Assembly: GCA_963732695.1 (NCBI GenBank)
Contig: CAVTAP010000012.1
Span: 1 to 64,000 of the forward strand
Source of the DNA: CADEDH01 sp963732695
Lineage (GTDB): Bacteria; Actinomycetota; Acidimicrobiia; Acidimicrobiales; SZUA-35
Direction: 5' to 3'
Length of the DNA stretch: 64,000 nucleotides
Below the pieces are notes generated by a model. That model saw only the letters and a list, made by a program, of their open reading frames with translations, was not told where the DNA came from and did no database searches. Both the position numbers and the translations under genes were made by a program. Of this stretch, positions 16,485 to 25,000 are shown one piece after another (within the stretch, counting starts at the first letter, position 1; the number at the start of each line of letters is the position of its first letter).

Positions 16485-17642
16485 TTGGGGGTGAACGTCG
16501 ACTGGAAGTTCGCCCGCACCGTCGCCGGTCGGGTGTCCGGACAGGAGCCGTTCGCCCAGAGCTATCACGTCGCGTCCCTGGAGGCCGACCTGTACGAGCT
16601 CACCTCCCAGGCCGAGGGGCTGGTGGAGGCCGAGACCGGCCTGGTGTCGGCCGCTGGCCCGGCCCGGGCCCGGGTGACCGATCGGTTGGGCTGGGTCGAC
16701 GCCAACCTGGCCAGCTTCGAGCGCCTGATCCGCCCCCTGCTGGGCCGCATCAACGAGCCGCCCGCCGGTAGCGAGCCGCCCCAACCCCGACCCCGCCCCG
16801 ATGGCTGGGCCGGCACCGTGACCGACGCCCTGGCCCCCGTGGGCCGGGCGGTGAACGCCGTGGGTGACGCGGTGGGCCCCAAGGTGGCGGGGGCCGAGCT
16901 GGGCGCCCTGCTGGGGTGGATGTCGTCCCGGGTGCTGGGCCAGTACGACCTGCTGATCATCGAGGACGACACGGCCCACGAGCAGGACTGGGTCTACTAC
17001 GTGGGCCCCAACGTGCTGGCGCTGGAGAAGCGCTACGGGTTCGCCCCCCGGGAGTTCCGGCTGTGGCTGGCCGTGCACGAGTGCACCCACCGGGCCCAGT
17101 TCACCGGCGTGCCCTGGCTGCGCCCCTACTTCCTCTCCCTGGTCAACGAGCTGCTCGACTCGGTCGACCCCGATCCCCGCCGGGTGCTCGACGCTCTGGC
17201 CGAGACGGCCCGCGACCTGGGCCGGGGCAACGGTCCGTCGCTGAAAGACGGCGGCCTGTCGATCCTGCTGGCTTCGCCCGAGCAGCGGGAGACGATGAAG
17301 AAGGTGTCGGGCCTGATGAGCCTGCTCGAAGGGCACGGCGACATCGTGATGGACCGCGCCACCCGTGACCTGATCCCCGGTCAACAGCGCTTCGCCCGGG
17401 TCATGACCCAGCGCCGGCAGAACGCCGGCGGGCTGGTCAAGCTGATCCAGCGCCTCACCGGCATCGAGGCCAAGCTGGCCCAGTACGAGGAGGGCGAGCA
17501 CTTCGTGCGGGCGGTGGAGACCGCCGGTGGGCGGGAGCTGTTCGACCAGGTCTGGTCGGGCCCGGAGTCCCTGCCCACGATCGACGAGATCCGTGACCCC
17601 GACCTCTGGATCAGCCGGGTCCGTACCCCTGCCGGGGCCTGA
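16485..17642 (+). CDS. DUF2342 zinc-dependent metalloprotease (F420-associated family)
   Basis: A 385-residue member of the zincin-like DUF2342 family, named in databases after a co-occurrence with coenzyme F420 synthesis. It has WLAVHECTHRAQFTGVPWLR with the HExxH zinc site at about residue 187, an upstream GPNVLALEKRYGF segment, and a conserved SLLEGHGDIVMDRATRD motif supplying the third ligand region. It is presumably cytoplasmic, with no signal peptide. TTG 16485 and GTG 16491 are both plausible starts. The stop overlaps the region where tilS begins. Confidence 0.88.
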   Translation: MGVNVDWKFARTVAGRVSGQEPFAQSYHVASLEADLYELTSQAEGLVEAETGLVSAAGPARARVTDRLGWVDANLASFERLIRPLLGRINEPPAGSEPPQPRPRPDGWAGTVTDALAPVGRAVNAVGDAVGPKVAGAELGALLGWMSSRVLGQYDLLIIEDDTAHEQDWVYYVGPNVLALEKRYGFAPREFRLWLAVHECTHRAQFTGVPWLRPYFLSLVNELLDSVDPDPRRVLDALAETARDLGRGNGPSLKDGGLSILLASPEQRETMKKVSGLMSLLEGHGDIVMDRATRDLIPGQQRFARVMTQRRQNAGGLVKLIQRLTGIEAKLAQYEEGEHFVRAVETAGGRELFDQVWSGPESLPTIDEIRDPDLWISRVRTPAGA

Positions 17643-17676
17643 GACCGGGGGCGGGTCCGACCCCGGCCCGGGTGAT

Positions 17677-18546
17677 CTGACCAGCCGGCTCCGGGACCGG
17701 TGCCGGTTCCCCGATCCCGCCGCCGGACCGGTGGTGTGCGCCGTGTCGGGTGGGGCCGACTCGTTGGCCCTGCTGGTGCTGGCCCGGGCCGCCGGGCTCG
17801 ACGTCACCGCAGTGCACGTCGACCACGGGCTGCGCCCCGGCTCGGCGGCCGAGGCCGAGGTGGTGGCGGCCGCCGCCGAGCGCTTCGGGGCCGGCTTCCG
17901 GGCCGAGCGGGTGTCGATCGCCCGTGGCGCCAGCCTGGAGGAGCGGGCCCGCCTGGCCCGCCGGGCCGTGCTCGGCCCCCTCGCCCTCACCGGCCACACC
18001 GCCGACGACCAGGCCGAGACGCTGCTGGTGAACCTCCTTCGGGGGGCCGGACCCGCCGGCCTGGCCGCGATGCGTCCCGGGCCGCCCCACCCTCTGCTGG
18101 CCCTGCGTCGGGCCGAGACCGTGGCCCTGTGCCGCCACCTGGGCCTCGAACCGGTGAGCGACCCGTCGAACGACGATCCCCGCTTCGTGCGCAACCGGAT
18201 CCGCCACGAGGTGCTCCCCCTGCTGGCCGATGTGTCGGGGAGGGATCCGGTGCCGCTGCTGGCCCGCACGGCCGACCATGCCCGGGCCGTCGCCGACGAC
18301 CTCGACATCCTGGCCACCGCCCTCGATCCCACCGACTGCCGGGCCCTGCGGGCCGCTGTGCCCAGCGTGGCCGGGGCCGCCCTGCGCCGCTGGCTGCGCG
18401 ACGAGCGGGGTCACCCCCCGTCCGCGGCCGAGCTGGACCGGGTGTTGGCTGTCGTCCGCAACGAGGCGGTGGCGGCGGAGCTGGCGGGAGGACGGCGGGT
18501 GAGCCGCTCCGGCGGCCGCCTCCGCCTGGAAACCACCCCGTCCTAG
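17677..18546 (+). CDS. tilS: tRNA(Ile)-lysidine synthetase TilS
   Basis: An N-type ATP pyrophosphatase that puts lysidine on C34 of tRNA-Ile(CAU). It shows the P-loop AVSGGADSLALL, AVHVDHGLRPGS, GHTADDQAETLLVNLLRG and the SNDDPRFVRNRIRHEVLP segment. The protein is short (about 290 residues), the actinobacterial form with a reduced C-terminal domain. The start is uncertain: no ATG precedes the P-loop after the upstream stop at 17642. The candidates are CTG 17677 (used here), CTG 17629 and GTG 17731, the last of which would leave almost nothing before the P-loop. Confidence 0.85.
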   Translation: MTSRLRDRCRFPDPAAGPVVCAVSGGADSLALLVLARAAGLDVTAVHVDHGLRPGSAAEAEVVAAAAERFGAGFRAERVSIARGASLEERARLARRAVLGPLALTGHTADDQAETLLVNLLRGAGPAGLAAMRPGPPHPLLALRRAETVALCRHLGLEPVSDPSNDDPRFVRNRIRHEVLPLLADVSGRDPVPLLARTADHARAVADDLDILATALDPTDCRALRAAVPSVAGAALRRWLRDERGHPPSAAELDRVLAVVRNEAVAAELAGGRRVSRSGGRLRLETTPS

Positions 18547-18584
18547 TTTCGCCGCAGGCGAAACTCCGGGTCCCGAAGGGACAC
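18545..18584 (+). terminator. hairpin pair after tilS
   Basis: Starting inside the tilS stop region is a perfect 9-bp stem AGTTTCGCC-GCA-GGCGAAACT (18545-18565), followed by a short GTCCC-GAA-GGGAC stem. No T-run follows, so Rho-independent termination is uncertain. The pair separates tilS from the phosphatase-like gene. Confidence 0.4.
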
Positions 18585-18650
18585 TTGGGTTCCCTGCCGC
18601 CCCACCCGGTTAGGATTGAACCGGCCCGACCGCAGGAGAGACAGAGCACG

Positions 18651-19196
18651 ATGGCGAAAGGAAAGTGGGCGCAGGGGATCAAACCCCGCCAGTTCCACTG
18701 GGTGATCCAGGATCAGCTGGCCCTGTGTGAGCGACCCGGTGGCTACGGGCAGAACCACCGCCGCGTGCGGCGCCAGGAAGAAGTGATCTGGATCCGGGAG
18801 AACGGCTTCTCGTTCGTCGTCTCGCTCATCCCGTCCGACCACAACCTGCACAGCTACGACGAGCTGGGCATGCCGTGGAAGCACTGGCCGTTCGCCCCCA
18901 CCGTCAACCTCGACGCCGCGCTGCCCCAGATCTACACCGAGCTGGCCACGCTGCTGGCCGGGGGTAAGAAGATCCTGCTCCATTTCGAAGAGGTGGGCGA
19001 TCGCCTGGCCGGGTTCGTGGCCGGCTACCTCCGGTGGACCGAGATGGTGCCGGTGAGCCACGAGGCCATCACCGTCATGGAGCGCATCCTGGGCCGCCAG
19101 ATGGGGCCCGAGGGTCGCCGCATCGTGAGCGTGGCCGAGAGCGCGCCGCGCACCGGCGTGGTGCCGGCCCAACGGCGGGCCGAGGCCGGGGCCTGA
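18651..19196 (+). CDS. dual-specificity-phosphatase-like protein with degenerate active site
   Basis: A 181-residue protein that begins MAKGKWAQGIKPRQFHWVI. It has the layout of a small cysteine-dependent phosphatase: a general-acid-loop-like region (PSDHNLHSYDELGMPWKHWP) and then ILLHFEEVGDRLAGFVAGYLRW, where phosphatases have HCxxGxxR[ST]G. Here the catalytic Cys is Phe and the loop Gly is moved by one, while the Arg is kept. It is therefore probably a pseudophosphatase that binds rather than hydrolyses. The ATG at 18651 has AGGAG about 13 nt upstream. A folate operon follows. Confidence 0.65.
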   Translation: MAKGKWAQGIKPRQFHWVIQDQLALCERPGGYGQNHRRVRRQEEVIWIRENGFSFVVSLIPSDHNLHSYDELGMPWKHWPFAPTVNLDAALPQIYTELATLLAGGKKILLHFEEVGDRLAGFVAGYLRWTEMVPVSHEAITVMERILGRQMGPEGRRIVSVAESAPRTGVVPAQRRAEAGA

Positions 19197-19225
19197 GCGC
19201 AGTGTCCGAGGGGGGAAGCGAGCCC

Positions 19226-19636
19226 ATGGCGGTTCCGGCCGGCCCGGTGGACCGGTTCGACCGGATCGAGGTCCGCGGCCTCGAGCTGCTGGTCTACTGC
19301 GGCGTGCTGCCCGAGGAGCAGGCCCGCCAGCAGCCCTTCCGGTTCGACCTCGACCTGCACCTGAGCCTGGTCCGGGCCGGTGGCACCGACGCCCTGGACG
19401 ACACGGTCGACTACGGCGGTGTCACCGATCTGCTGGCCCGCCACCTCACCGTGGAGCGATTCCAGCTGTTGGAGCGGCTGGCCCAGCGCACGGCCGAGCT
19501 GATCCTGGATTCGGCCCCCCTGGTCGATGAGGTGACGGTGCGGGCCACCAAGATGCGGCCCCCGCTGGCGGTACACGTCGACACCACCGGTGTGCGTATC
19601 CACCGTCGCCGGGCCGACCGGCCGGCCGGCGGCTGA
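19226..19636 (+). CDS. folB: dihydroneopterin aldolase FolB
   Basis: A 136-residue enzyme of folate synthesis that converts dihydroneopterin to 6-hydroxymethyl-dihydropterin. It has DRIEVRGLELLVYCGVLPEE at the N-terminus, DDTVDYGGVTDLL in the middle, and the Glu-Arg helix LLERLAQRTAELIL. The end VRATKMRPPLAVHVDTTGV is typical. ATG 19226 is used; a GTG at 19202 would add eight residues. folK starts 5 nt after the stop, and the two encode consecutive pathway steps. Confidence 0.92.
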   Translation: MAVPAGPVDRFDRIEVRGLELLVYCGVLPEEQARQQPFRFDLDLHLSLVRAGGTDALDDTVDYGGVTDLLARHLTVERFQLLERLAQRTAELILDSAPLVDEVTVRATKMRPPLAVHVDTTGVRIHRRRADRPAGG

Positions 19637-19641
19637 CCCGT

Positions 19642-20091
19642 ATGCGGGCCTTCCTCGGCCTCGGGTCCAACATCGGCGACCGGCGGCGGGCCCTGCGCAA
19701 CGCCGTGGGGTCCATCGGTGATCTGGTGGCGGTGTCGCCCCTGTTCGAGACGGACCCGGTGGGTGGCCCCGAGCAGGACATGTACTACAACATCGTGGTC
19801 GAGCTCGACACCCGGGCCGGCCCCCGTCAGCTGCTGGAGCTGTGCCGCCGGCTGGAGGCCGACGCCGCCCGGCGGCGCACCATCCGGTGGGGGCCCCGCA
19901 CCCTCGACGTCGACGTGCTGCTCATCCCCGGGACCCGGGTGAACGAGCCCGATCTGGCCGTGCCGCACCCCCGGATGCACCAGCGGAACTTCGTGGTGCA
20001 GCCGCTGTGGGCCATCGACCCGGCGGTGGAAGTGCCTGGGTACGTGGCGGCCGAGGCCTACGGCGACGTGCGCCCCGTCGGGCCTCTCTAG
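19642..20091 (+). CDS. folK: HPPK, 6-hydroxymethyl-dihydropterin pyrophosphokinase FolK
   Basis: A 149-residue HPPK that transfers pyrophosphate from ATP to the pterin made by FolB. It shows AFLGLGSNIGDRRRALRNAV at the N-terminus, FETDPVGGPEQDMYYN, and the catalytic signature RTIRWGPRTLDVDVLLI with the two metal-binding aspartates. HPRMHQRNFVVQPL follows. folP is not next in this window. A short GC-rich hairpin (GGGGC-TCGC-GCCCC at 20094-20107) follows the stop. Confidence 0.94.
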   Translation: MRAFLGLGSNIGDRRRALRNAVGSIGDLVAVSPLFETDPVGGPEQDMYYNIVVELDTRAGPRQLLELCRRLEADAARRRTIRWGPRTLDVDVLLIPGTRVNEPDLAVPHPRMHQRNFVVQPLWAIDPAVEVPGYVAAEAYGDVRPVGPL

Positions 20092-20156
20092 CAGGGGCTC
20101 GCGCCCCCGACGGCGGCAGGCCGCCTCCCATCTCCGGCGGGGCCCCACCCACCGGG

Positions 20157-20185
20157 CGGCTACGCCGTAGCGGCTGCTGTAGCCG
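20157..20185. repeat. inverted repeat between folK and nadC
   Basis: CGGCTAC (20157-20163) and GTAGCCG (20179-20185) are perfect inverted copies around a 15-nt centre that itself contains CGTAGCGG. It sits 28 nt upstream of the nadC GTG and could fold over its leader. Whether it is an operator, a hairpin or chance cannot be decided here. Confidence 0.35.
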
Positions 20186-20212
20186 TCGCCGGGCACCGGG
20201 TAGGGTGCGGGG

Positions 20213-21100
20213 GTGACGGCGCAGCCCACTCCCCGTATCGATCTGCAAGCCCCCCTGGCCGACATCCAGTCCCTGGTGGCCCGGGCCCTGGCCGAAGACC
20301 TCACTCCGCTCGGCGACCTCACCTCGTCCCTGCTCGACCCGACCCAGACCGCCACCGCCACGTTCTCGCCCCGGGCCGCCGGCGTGATCGCCGGCTGCCG
20401 CTGCGTTGACGAGACGTTCCGGGCCGTCGACCCCCGGCTGAGCGTGGAATGGCACCTGACCGACGGCGACGCCGTCACCGCCGGCGACCTGATCGCCATC
20501 GCCCGGGGCCCGCTGGCTTCGATGCTGACGGCCGAGCGCACGGCGCTCAACTTCCTCAGCCACCTCTCGGGGGTGGCCACCAACGCCAGGCGCTGGGTCG
20601 ACCTGGCCGCCGGCCGGGTCACGGTGTGGGACACCCGCAAGACCCTGCCCGGGTACCGGTCGCTGCAGAAGGCGGCGGTGCGGGCCGGTGGGGCGGCCAA
20701 CCACCGGGGCAACCTGTCCGACTGGCTGATGCTGAAGGACAACCACCTGTTCGGCACGTCGGTGGCGGGGGCGGTGACCGAGGCCCGGCGCCGCTGGCCG
20801 GGGCGGGTGGTGCACGTGGAGGCCGACACGCCGGCCCGGATGCACGAGGCGCTGGAGGCCGGGGCCGACATCATCCTGCTCGACAACTTCTCCCCGGCCG
20901 AGCTGGTGGATCTGGTGACCGAGGTGACCGCCTGGCACGAGCGTGCCGGCGGACGCCGGCCCCTGCTGGAGGCGTCGGGCGGGATCACGCTCGACACGCT
21001 CGACGCCTACGCCGGCACCGGGGTGGACCTCGTGTCCTCGGGCTCGATCACGAACTCCGCCCCGGTGCTCGACATCGGGCTCGACGTCCAGCCCGACTGA
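20213..21100 (+). CDS. nadC: nicotinate-nucleotide pyrophosphorylase NadC
   Basis: A 295-residue quinolinate phosphoribosyltransferase for NAD synthesis. It has EDLTPLGDLTSSLL near the N-terminus, the ERTALNFLSHLSGVAT helix, and DTRKTLPGYRSLQKAAVRAGG, which binds PRPP and quinolinate. MLKDNHLF and the barrel-end EASGGITLDTLDAYAGTGVD follow. The GTG at 20213 is the only start that fits. nadA and nadB are not adjacent, so it is separate from the rest of de novo NAD synthesis or relies on genes elsewhere. Confidence 0.95.
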   Translation: MTAQPTPRIDLQAPLADIQSLVARALAEDLTPLGDLTSSLLDPTQTATATFSPRAAGVIAGCRCVDETFRAVDPRLSVEWHLTDGDAVTAGDLIAIARGPLASMLTAERTALNFLSHLSGVATNARRWVDLAAGRVTVWDTRKTLPGYRSLQKAAVRAGGAANHRGNLSDWLMLKDNHLFGTSVAGAVTEARRRWPGRVVHVEADTPARMHEALEAGADIILLDNFSPAELVDLVTEVTAWHERAGGRRPLLEASGGITLDTLDAYAGTGVDLVSSGSITNSAPVLDIGLDVQPD

Positions 21101-21173
21101 TCCCCGCAACCGATACCGCCCCCTCGCCTCTGCGGAAATTGAGGGAGTTATGCGAATCGTTGGTTGATGGTGG

Positions 21174-21179
21174 TATGAT
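21174..21179 (+). promoter_or_regulatory. candidate -10 box
   Basis: TATGAT stands out in a locally AT-richer stretch (21130-21182) in the 263-nt gap before the WXG protein gene. No convincing -35 lies 16-18 bp upstream, so only the -10 is proposed, for the secretion-like operon that begins at 21364. Confidence 0.3.
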
Positions 21180-21363
21180 GACGCATCGCCTCGGAGCCAC
21201 GGCTCCCGTATCGAACCCCTGCCGCTGACGTTCAGCAGCTGACAGGACAGAAGTACCGCCGGAGGGACCCGACGGGGTATCGCCTGTGCTCGTGCGATGG
21301 AGCGTCAACGAAGGCGCCCGTCCCTGGTCCCGCCGCGGTCTTCGATCGTCGAGAAGGACAGCA

Positions 21364-22008
21364 ATGAGCGAACACATCATCGGCACGAGCCAGGCCGCCA
21401 TCGACGGGTACGAGGAGCGGGCGCTCGAGATCTTCGGGCGGGTGAACGAGCGGATGCGCCAGCTCGTCACCCAGGCGTTCGGCCTCACCTACGCCGGCCC
21501 CGACGCCGACACCGTCTTCAACCCCGGCCTCATCCGGCTGGCCACCGAATCGGTGGGCCAGATAGACCAGGCCATGACGGCGTTCGCCAACGCCGTGGCC
21601 ACCGTCACCTCCAACATCTCGCGCTCGCTGGGCGCGGGCGACATCGTCTTCGCCTACCGGGCTCCGGTGCTGGAGCTGCCTCCGGCCCCTGGGGTCCGGG
21701 CCGACGACTACCGGATCGACGTCGGAGGGTTCGAGGCCTTCATCAACGGTGAGTTGGTCGACACGAGGACCGTCATCGGCCGGATGATCGCCGAGAACCA
21801 GGACGCCTTCAACGCCATTCCCCGGGCCACGGCCGACGCCCCGGGCTGGTCGGGCGACTCGCGGGACTACGCCCAGAACGTGGTGGTGCCGGCCCAGACC
21901 GAGCAGCTCACCGGCATGGTCGACCAGGTGATGCAGCAGATCACCGACTTCATGACCGGCGCCAAGGACGGCACCCTGTCGGCCGACCAGGCCGGCGTCG
22001 GGGGCTGA
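21364..22008 (+). CDS. WXG-motif protein, candidate type VII secretion substrate
   Basis: A 214-residue helical protein. The C-terminal third looks like a WXG100 hairpin: a helix around TRTVIGRMIAENQDAFNA, the turn PGWSGDSRDYA with the W-x-G motif at about residue 162, then a long helix around TEQLTGMVDQVMQQITDFM. The N-terminal 130 residues form another helical section (SQAAIDGYEERALEIFGRVN). It is about twice the usual WXG100 length. No signal peptide is seen. ATG 21364 is preceded by AGAAGG. The FHA-FtsK ATPase follows after 39 nt, which supports a substrate or partner role. Confidence 0.7.
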   Translation: MSEHIIGTSQAAIDGYEERALEIFGRVNERMRQLVTQAFGLTYAGPDADTVFNPGLIRLATESVGQIDQAMTAFANAVATVTSNISRSLGAGDIVFAYRAPVLELPPAPGVRADDYRIDVGGFEAFINGELVDTRTVIGRMIAENQDAFNAIPRATADAPGWSGDSRDYAQNVVVPAQTEQLTGMVDQVMQQITDFMTGAKDGTLSADQAGVGG

Positions 22009-22047
22009 GCGGCCGTCGGGATCGGCGGCGGGCCGAGGGGAAGAGCC

Positions 22048-25000
22048 GTGGAACTCCTGTGTCGGGTCACCGACGCCACCGGTGGTGGCGCTGCCCCTCC
22101 GGTGGATCTGGCGGTCGAGGTCGAGGGACGGTCGCACACCGTGGCCGACCTGGCCCTGGCGCTCCGTCGGGCGTTGCCGCTCGCCGAGCTGTCGCCAGGC
22201 GACGGTGCGACGCTGTCGCTGAGCGACAGTGCGACGCTGTCGCTGGGCGACGGCGAGCCGCTCGACGGGTCCCTGCTCCTGGCCGAGGTCGGGCTCGTGT
22301 CGGGCGTGGAGCTGCTGCTCGGCCCCTCCGCCCCGCGAGCCGCCCCGGGCGGCGTCACCCACCGTGCTCCGGGTGGCGCCGCCCGCCGGGACACCAGGCC
22401 CGCGTCCGGCCTGGATCTGGTGGTGGCCTGCGGGCCCGACGTCGGCACGCGGGTGTCGCTGGTGCCCGGGCGTCACACGCTGGGGCGTGACCCGAGCTGC
22501 TGGTTGACCCTGAGTGATCCCCGGCTGGCCCGGGTGGAGGCGGAGCTGTTGGTGGTGGCCGATCCCGTGCCGGGCGGGGCCGACCTGGCGATTGTGATCG
22601 GCGTGGGGTCGGAGGCGGCGGGGGAGCCGCTGCTCGTCGACGGTGTGGTCGTCGACGGGCCGACGGCTGTCGTCCCCGGCCAGCTGGTGCGGATCGGCGC
22701 AACCACCCTGCGGATCGAGCCGGCCCCGGTGCCGGCCGGTGGTCGGCGCCCGCCGCCCGGTGCGCGCTCGGCCCCTGTCCCGCTGGGCGACGTGGCGTTC
22801 CACCGCACGCCCTACTTCCCCGATCCCGTGGTGGCGCGCGTGGTCGACCCGATGGGTGACATCCCCGAACGGCCGGAACCAGTCCGGTTCGCCTGGCTGG
22901 CCGCCCTGGCCCCCCTGGCCATGGGCGTCACGATGGCGCTCCTCTACTCGCCCCGCTTCCTGATCATCACCGCCTTCACCCCGGTGCTGGCCCTGGCCGG
23001 CTGGCTCGACCAGCGGCGGCGCACCTCGCAGCGCTTCGGGCGGGGGGCCGCCCGCTACCAGAGCCGGCTCGCGGCCCGCCGGGTCGAGATCGCCGAGGCC
23101 CGGGCGGCCGAGCGCCGCCAGCGGTTCGCCAGCGCCCCCGACCTGGCCGAGCTGGCGCTGCGGGCCGAGCGGCGCTCGCCCGACCTGTGGGTCCGTCATC
23201 GGGCCGCCCCCGACGTCCTCGACCTGCGCCTGGGGCTCGGGTTCCTCCCGTCCGCCGTACAGGTTCGCCCGGAGACCCGGGGGGACGAGACGTTGCGACG
23301 GGAGCTGGCCGAGGAGTTGGCGGCCGGGGCCACGCTCGCCCAGGTACCGGTGACGGTGAGCCTCGTCGATGCGGCCGTGGTGGCACTGGTGGGGGCGCCC
23401 GGCGACACCACCGCCCTGGCCACCTCCCTCGTGCTGCAGGCCGCCTGCCTCCATAGCCCGGAGGATGTGGTGCTGGTGGCCGCCACCGGGGCCGAGCGGC
23501 GGATGGAGCCGTGGCTCAAATGGCTGCCCCACACCCGGGCCGCCAGCTCGCCCCTGGCCGGCGGCCATCTCGCCCACACCGGAGCGGCGCTCCACCAGCT
23601 CCTCCGGGAGCTGCTGGTGGTGGCCGAGGATCGGGCGGCCAACACCGACCGCACACTCGACCGGCGCTGGCCCCGGCTACTGGCGGTGATTGACCAGGCG
23701 CTCCAGCCCGACCCGGCCCTGTTCGCCCGCCTGGCCGCCCTGGCTCCGGCCGCCGGCCTCTCGATCGTGTGGCTGACCAGCGGGACGGACCGGGTACCCC
23801 GCCAGGCGGTGGCCACCGTCGCCTGCCGGCCGGCCGTGACGGCCGAGCCATCGACGCTGTCCTACACCGACCCCGATCGGGAGGACCAGCCGCTCACGAT
23901 CGAGCGGGCTTCGGCCCGGTTCGCCCATCGGTTGGCCGGCGTTCTGGCCCCCGTACGCGACGCCTCGTCGGCCACGGCCTCGGGGGCGCTGCCCCGCCTC
24001 GTCACTCTCAACCAGACGCTGGGGGTGGAGCAGGTCACGCCGGCGTGGGTGGCCGGCCGATGGGTGGCCTCGGCCGGCAACGCCTTACGGGCCCCGGTGG
24101 GGCTGGGGCCGGCCGGCCAGCTGGTGCTCGATCTCGTGGCCCAGGGGCCGCACGGGCTGATCGGCGGCACCAGCGGCGCCGGCAAGAGCGAGCTGCTGAT
24201 GTCGCTCGTGGCCGGCCTCGTGGCCTGGAACCCACCCACCCGGCTCAACCTGCTGTTCGTCGACTACAAGGGCGGGGCCGGCAGCGATCAGTTCCGCCAC
24301 CTGCCCCACACCGTGGGCTACGTCACCAACCTTGATGCCCTGCTGGCCCGCCGGGCGCTGGTATCGCTGCGGGCCGAGCTGACCCGGCGCATGACCCTGC
24401 TCCAGGGGCGGGCCAAGGACCTGGCGGAGATGCTGGAGCGGCACCCCGATGAGGCGCCGCCGTCACTGGTGATCGTGGTCGACGAGTTCGCCACCCTGGT
24501 GAAAGAGGTGCCGGAGTTCGTGGCCGGTGTGGTCGACATCGCCCAGCGGGGGCGGAGCCTGGGGATCCACCTGCTGCTCGCCACCCAGCGCCCGTCGGGT
24601 GCGGTCAACGAGAACATCCTGGCCAACACGAACCTGCGGATCGCCCTGCGCATGCTCGACGGGGCCGAGTCGGCCAGCGTGATCGGCACCACCGACGCCG
24701 CGCTCATCCCCACCCCGCTGCGGGGCCGGGCCTTCGCCCGCCTCGGGCCGGGCCAGCTGGTTCCGTTCCAGACAGCCTGGACGGGCGCCCCCCGCCAGAT
24801 CGCCGCCGGCCCCCCGCCCGTGATCGTCCGTCCGTTCGCCGCCGGGTCCCCGCTGCCGGTGGTTGCTCCGGAACCCACGCCGGCCCCCGATGGGCCGCCA
24901 CCATCGGCCGCGGCCGGGCCGGCCGGCACCCAACTCGATGAGCTGCTGGCCGCGGTCAGCGCCGCCGCCGGCCAGCTCGGGCTGTCCCGGGGCCGTTCGC

